From Mangifera indica (Eukaryota; Streptophyta; Magnoliopsida; Sapindales; Anacardiaceae), in the NCBI RefSeq assembly GCF_011075055.1, contig NC_058140.1, forward strand, positions 18,725,945-18,789,944: a stretch of 64,000 nt of DNA, written 5' to 3'. Each line of letters opens with the position of its first letter. Position 1 is the first letter of the stretch. The position numbers were made by a program, and so were the translations under genes. This document shows positions 63,082 to 64,000 of this stretch, piece by piece. Below the pieces are notes generated by a model. It was given only the letters and a program-made list of their open reading frames with translations, did no database searches and had not been told where the DNA came from.

Positions 63082-63805
63082 TTTTAAAATGGCCAAAGGA
63101 CTATTTCCCACCCAAGGTATGCTGCAATCTCAAATTTTCACCCTTTAATTATGGAAATACCAAACACCCACCCATGACCGGTTAAATTTAACAGAACTCT
63201 AATGCTTGAAAATTTCATCTCCTTTTTCCTCCCTAAACTTTGAAAACTAAAATTTCCCCCCAGCCTAAGTTTTAAAAATAGCAGTTTCACCCTAGGGTTT
63301 CGTTTTGAAATCTCCAGCGACGTCTCCGGCTCCATTGCCGACGAACTCTCCCTCCCGAAGCATCCTTTCCTTCCGGCGATCTCTTTCCTCCAATTCGGAC
63401 GCCCGACGAAGTTCTTCTTCTCCCAAGGTTTCTCCGACGTCGATCGGGCGTCCGAATGGGAGGAAAGAGATCGTTGGAAGAAGAGGATGCTTCGGGAGGG
63501 AGAGATCGTCGGCAATGGAGCCGGAGACGTCTCCGGAGATTTCAAAACGAAACCCTAGGGTGAAACTGCTATATTTTAAAACTTAGGCTGGGGGAAAATT
63601 TTAGTTTTCAAAGTTTAAGGGGACAAAAATATATTATATTTTTGTTTATTTTTTAATATTATAAAGAAAATAACAATTTTACCCTTACCAACGTTAATTT
63701 TAACTGCTCATGGGTAGGTGTTTGATATTTTCATATTTAAAGGGTGAAAACTTGAGATTGTAGCATACCTTGGGTGGGAAATAATCCTTTTTGGCCTTTT
63801 AAAAT
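63082..63805. mobile_element. Mutator-like foldback element 4, near-perfect long hairpin
   Basis: Element 63091-63796 (706 bp) with a perfect 9-bp target duplication TTTTAAAAT (63082-63090, 63797-63805). The ends are GGCCAAAGGACTATTTCCCA and GGGAAATAATCCTTTTTGGCC read inward. The inverted similarity continues through almost the whole element: left arm 63091 to about 63410, right arm about 63445-63796, including the GC-rich core (CGTCTCCGGCTCCATTGCCG and its reverse complement). Only about 35 bp is left as loop. The opposing open frames inside are mirror images, not genes. Confidence 0.92.
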
Positions 63806-64000
63806 ACAAAAAAATATGATACCTTCTGAATTCAGTGAACTTCAGTGATATGTCATATTGAATTCATTTTCTTTTACAAAGTTATCTATAACTTTTGAAA
63901 TTAAATAATTATTTTTTTCATTGTAAGTTTCGACTATTCTGCCCATCATGTTTGGCAACCCATCATGAATTTCAGGCTCACAAGTGTATTTTGTCCATTT
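63806..64000. other. Right-edge sequence, nothing recognised
   Basis: AT-rich sequence beyond the foldback element. No exon or element can be supported in the remaining 195 bp. Confidence 0.5.

Noticed and set aside
63138..63586. Two opposing basic, Ser/Pro-rich frames that look like related proteins
   Set aside because: They resemble each other only because they lie on the two arms of the foldback element.

Overview
This is eukaryotic nuclear DNA from a flowering plant, almost certainly a eudicot. It is AT-rich, its genes have many short GT-AG introns, and its gene families are plant-specific (PHYLLO, WIT, DYW-class PPR, ZIP). Four unique genes, PHYLLO, a WIT protein, bHLH49 and a DYW PPR protein, occur in the order I remember for Arabidopsis At1g68890, At1g68910, At1g68920 and At1g68930. 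The window is therefore an ancestral gene block invaded by a ZIP transporter gene and by repeats. I cannot name the species.

Layout. 1-13994 (minus): PHYLLO, the fused plastid phylloquinone enzyme. Twenty-one exons can be traced before it runs off the left edge, and two exons are one base short of the length their reading frame needs. 14499-15624 (plus): an intact two-exon ZIP metal transporter, head-to-head with PHYLLO across a 504-bp spacer. 16135-16568 (minus): an easily missed two-exon gene for an 87-residue secreted peptide with eight cysteines.

18.6-37.85 kb is a nested duplication. An 11.7-kb stretch (about 6.87-18.6 kb) was copied in tandem. The copy then lost 3.8 kb, which fused a dead PHYLLO piece to the ZIP gene just before its intron. 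The ZIP-exon-2 plus cysteine-rich-peptide unit was then amplified to four copies in all (A 15.2, B 23.2, C 29.1, D 34.7 kb). About 3.3-3.6 kb TG...CA blocks that look like Ty3/gypsy LTRs separate units B, C and D. Unit ends at these blocks suggest unequal crossing-over between two LTR insertions.

38.85-43.2 kb (minus): WIT2-like nuclear-envelope coiled-coil protein with a probable GC-AG intron. 43.2-52 kb: gene-poor DNA with MULE-like and SINE-like elements. 52.0-55.74 kb (plus): bHLH49-like transcription factor. 57.2-59.4 kb (plus): intronless DYW-class PPR protein. 60.98-62.98 kb (minus): a SAM-domain plus peroxiredoxin-like (PRXL2/AhpC-TSA) protein. A near-perfect foldback element lies just upstream of it at 63.09-63.80 kb.

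Mobile DNA: a 2.0-kb non-autonomous LTR retrotransposon (two copies made by the host duplication), a family of four Mutator-like foldback elements (three with perfect 9-bp target duplications), two SINE-like copies, a short solo LTR, and two further terminal-inverted-repeat elements. Exon structures come from hand-reading splice sites and codon phase. Family names come from recognised motifs, not from database searches.
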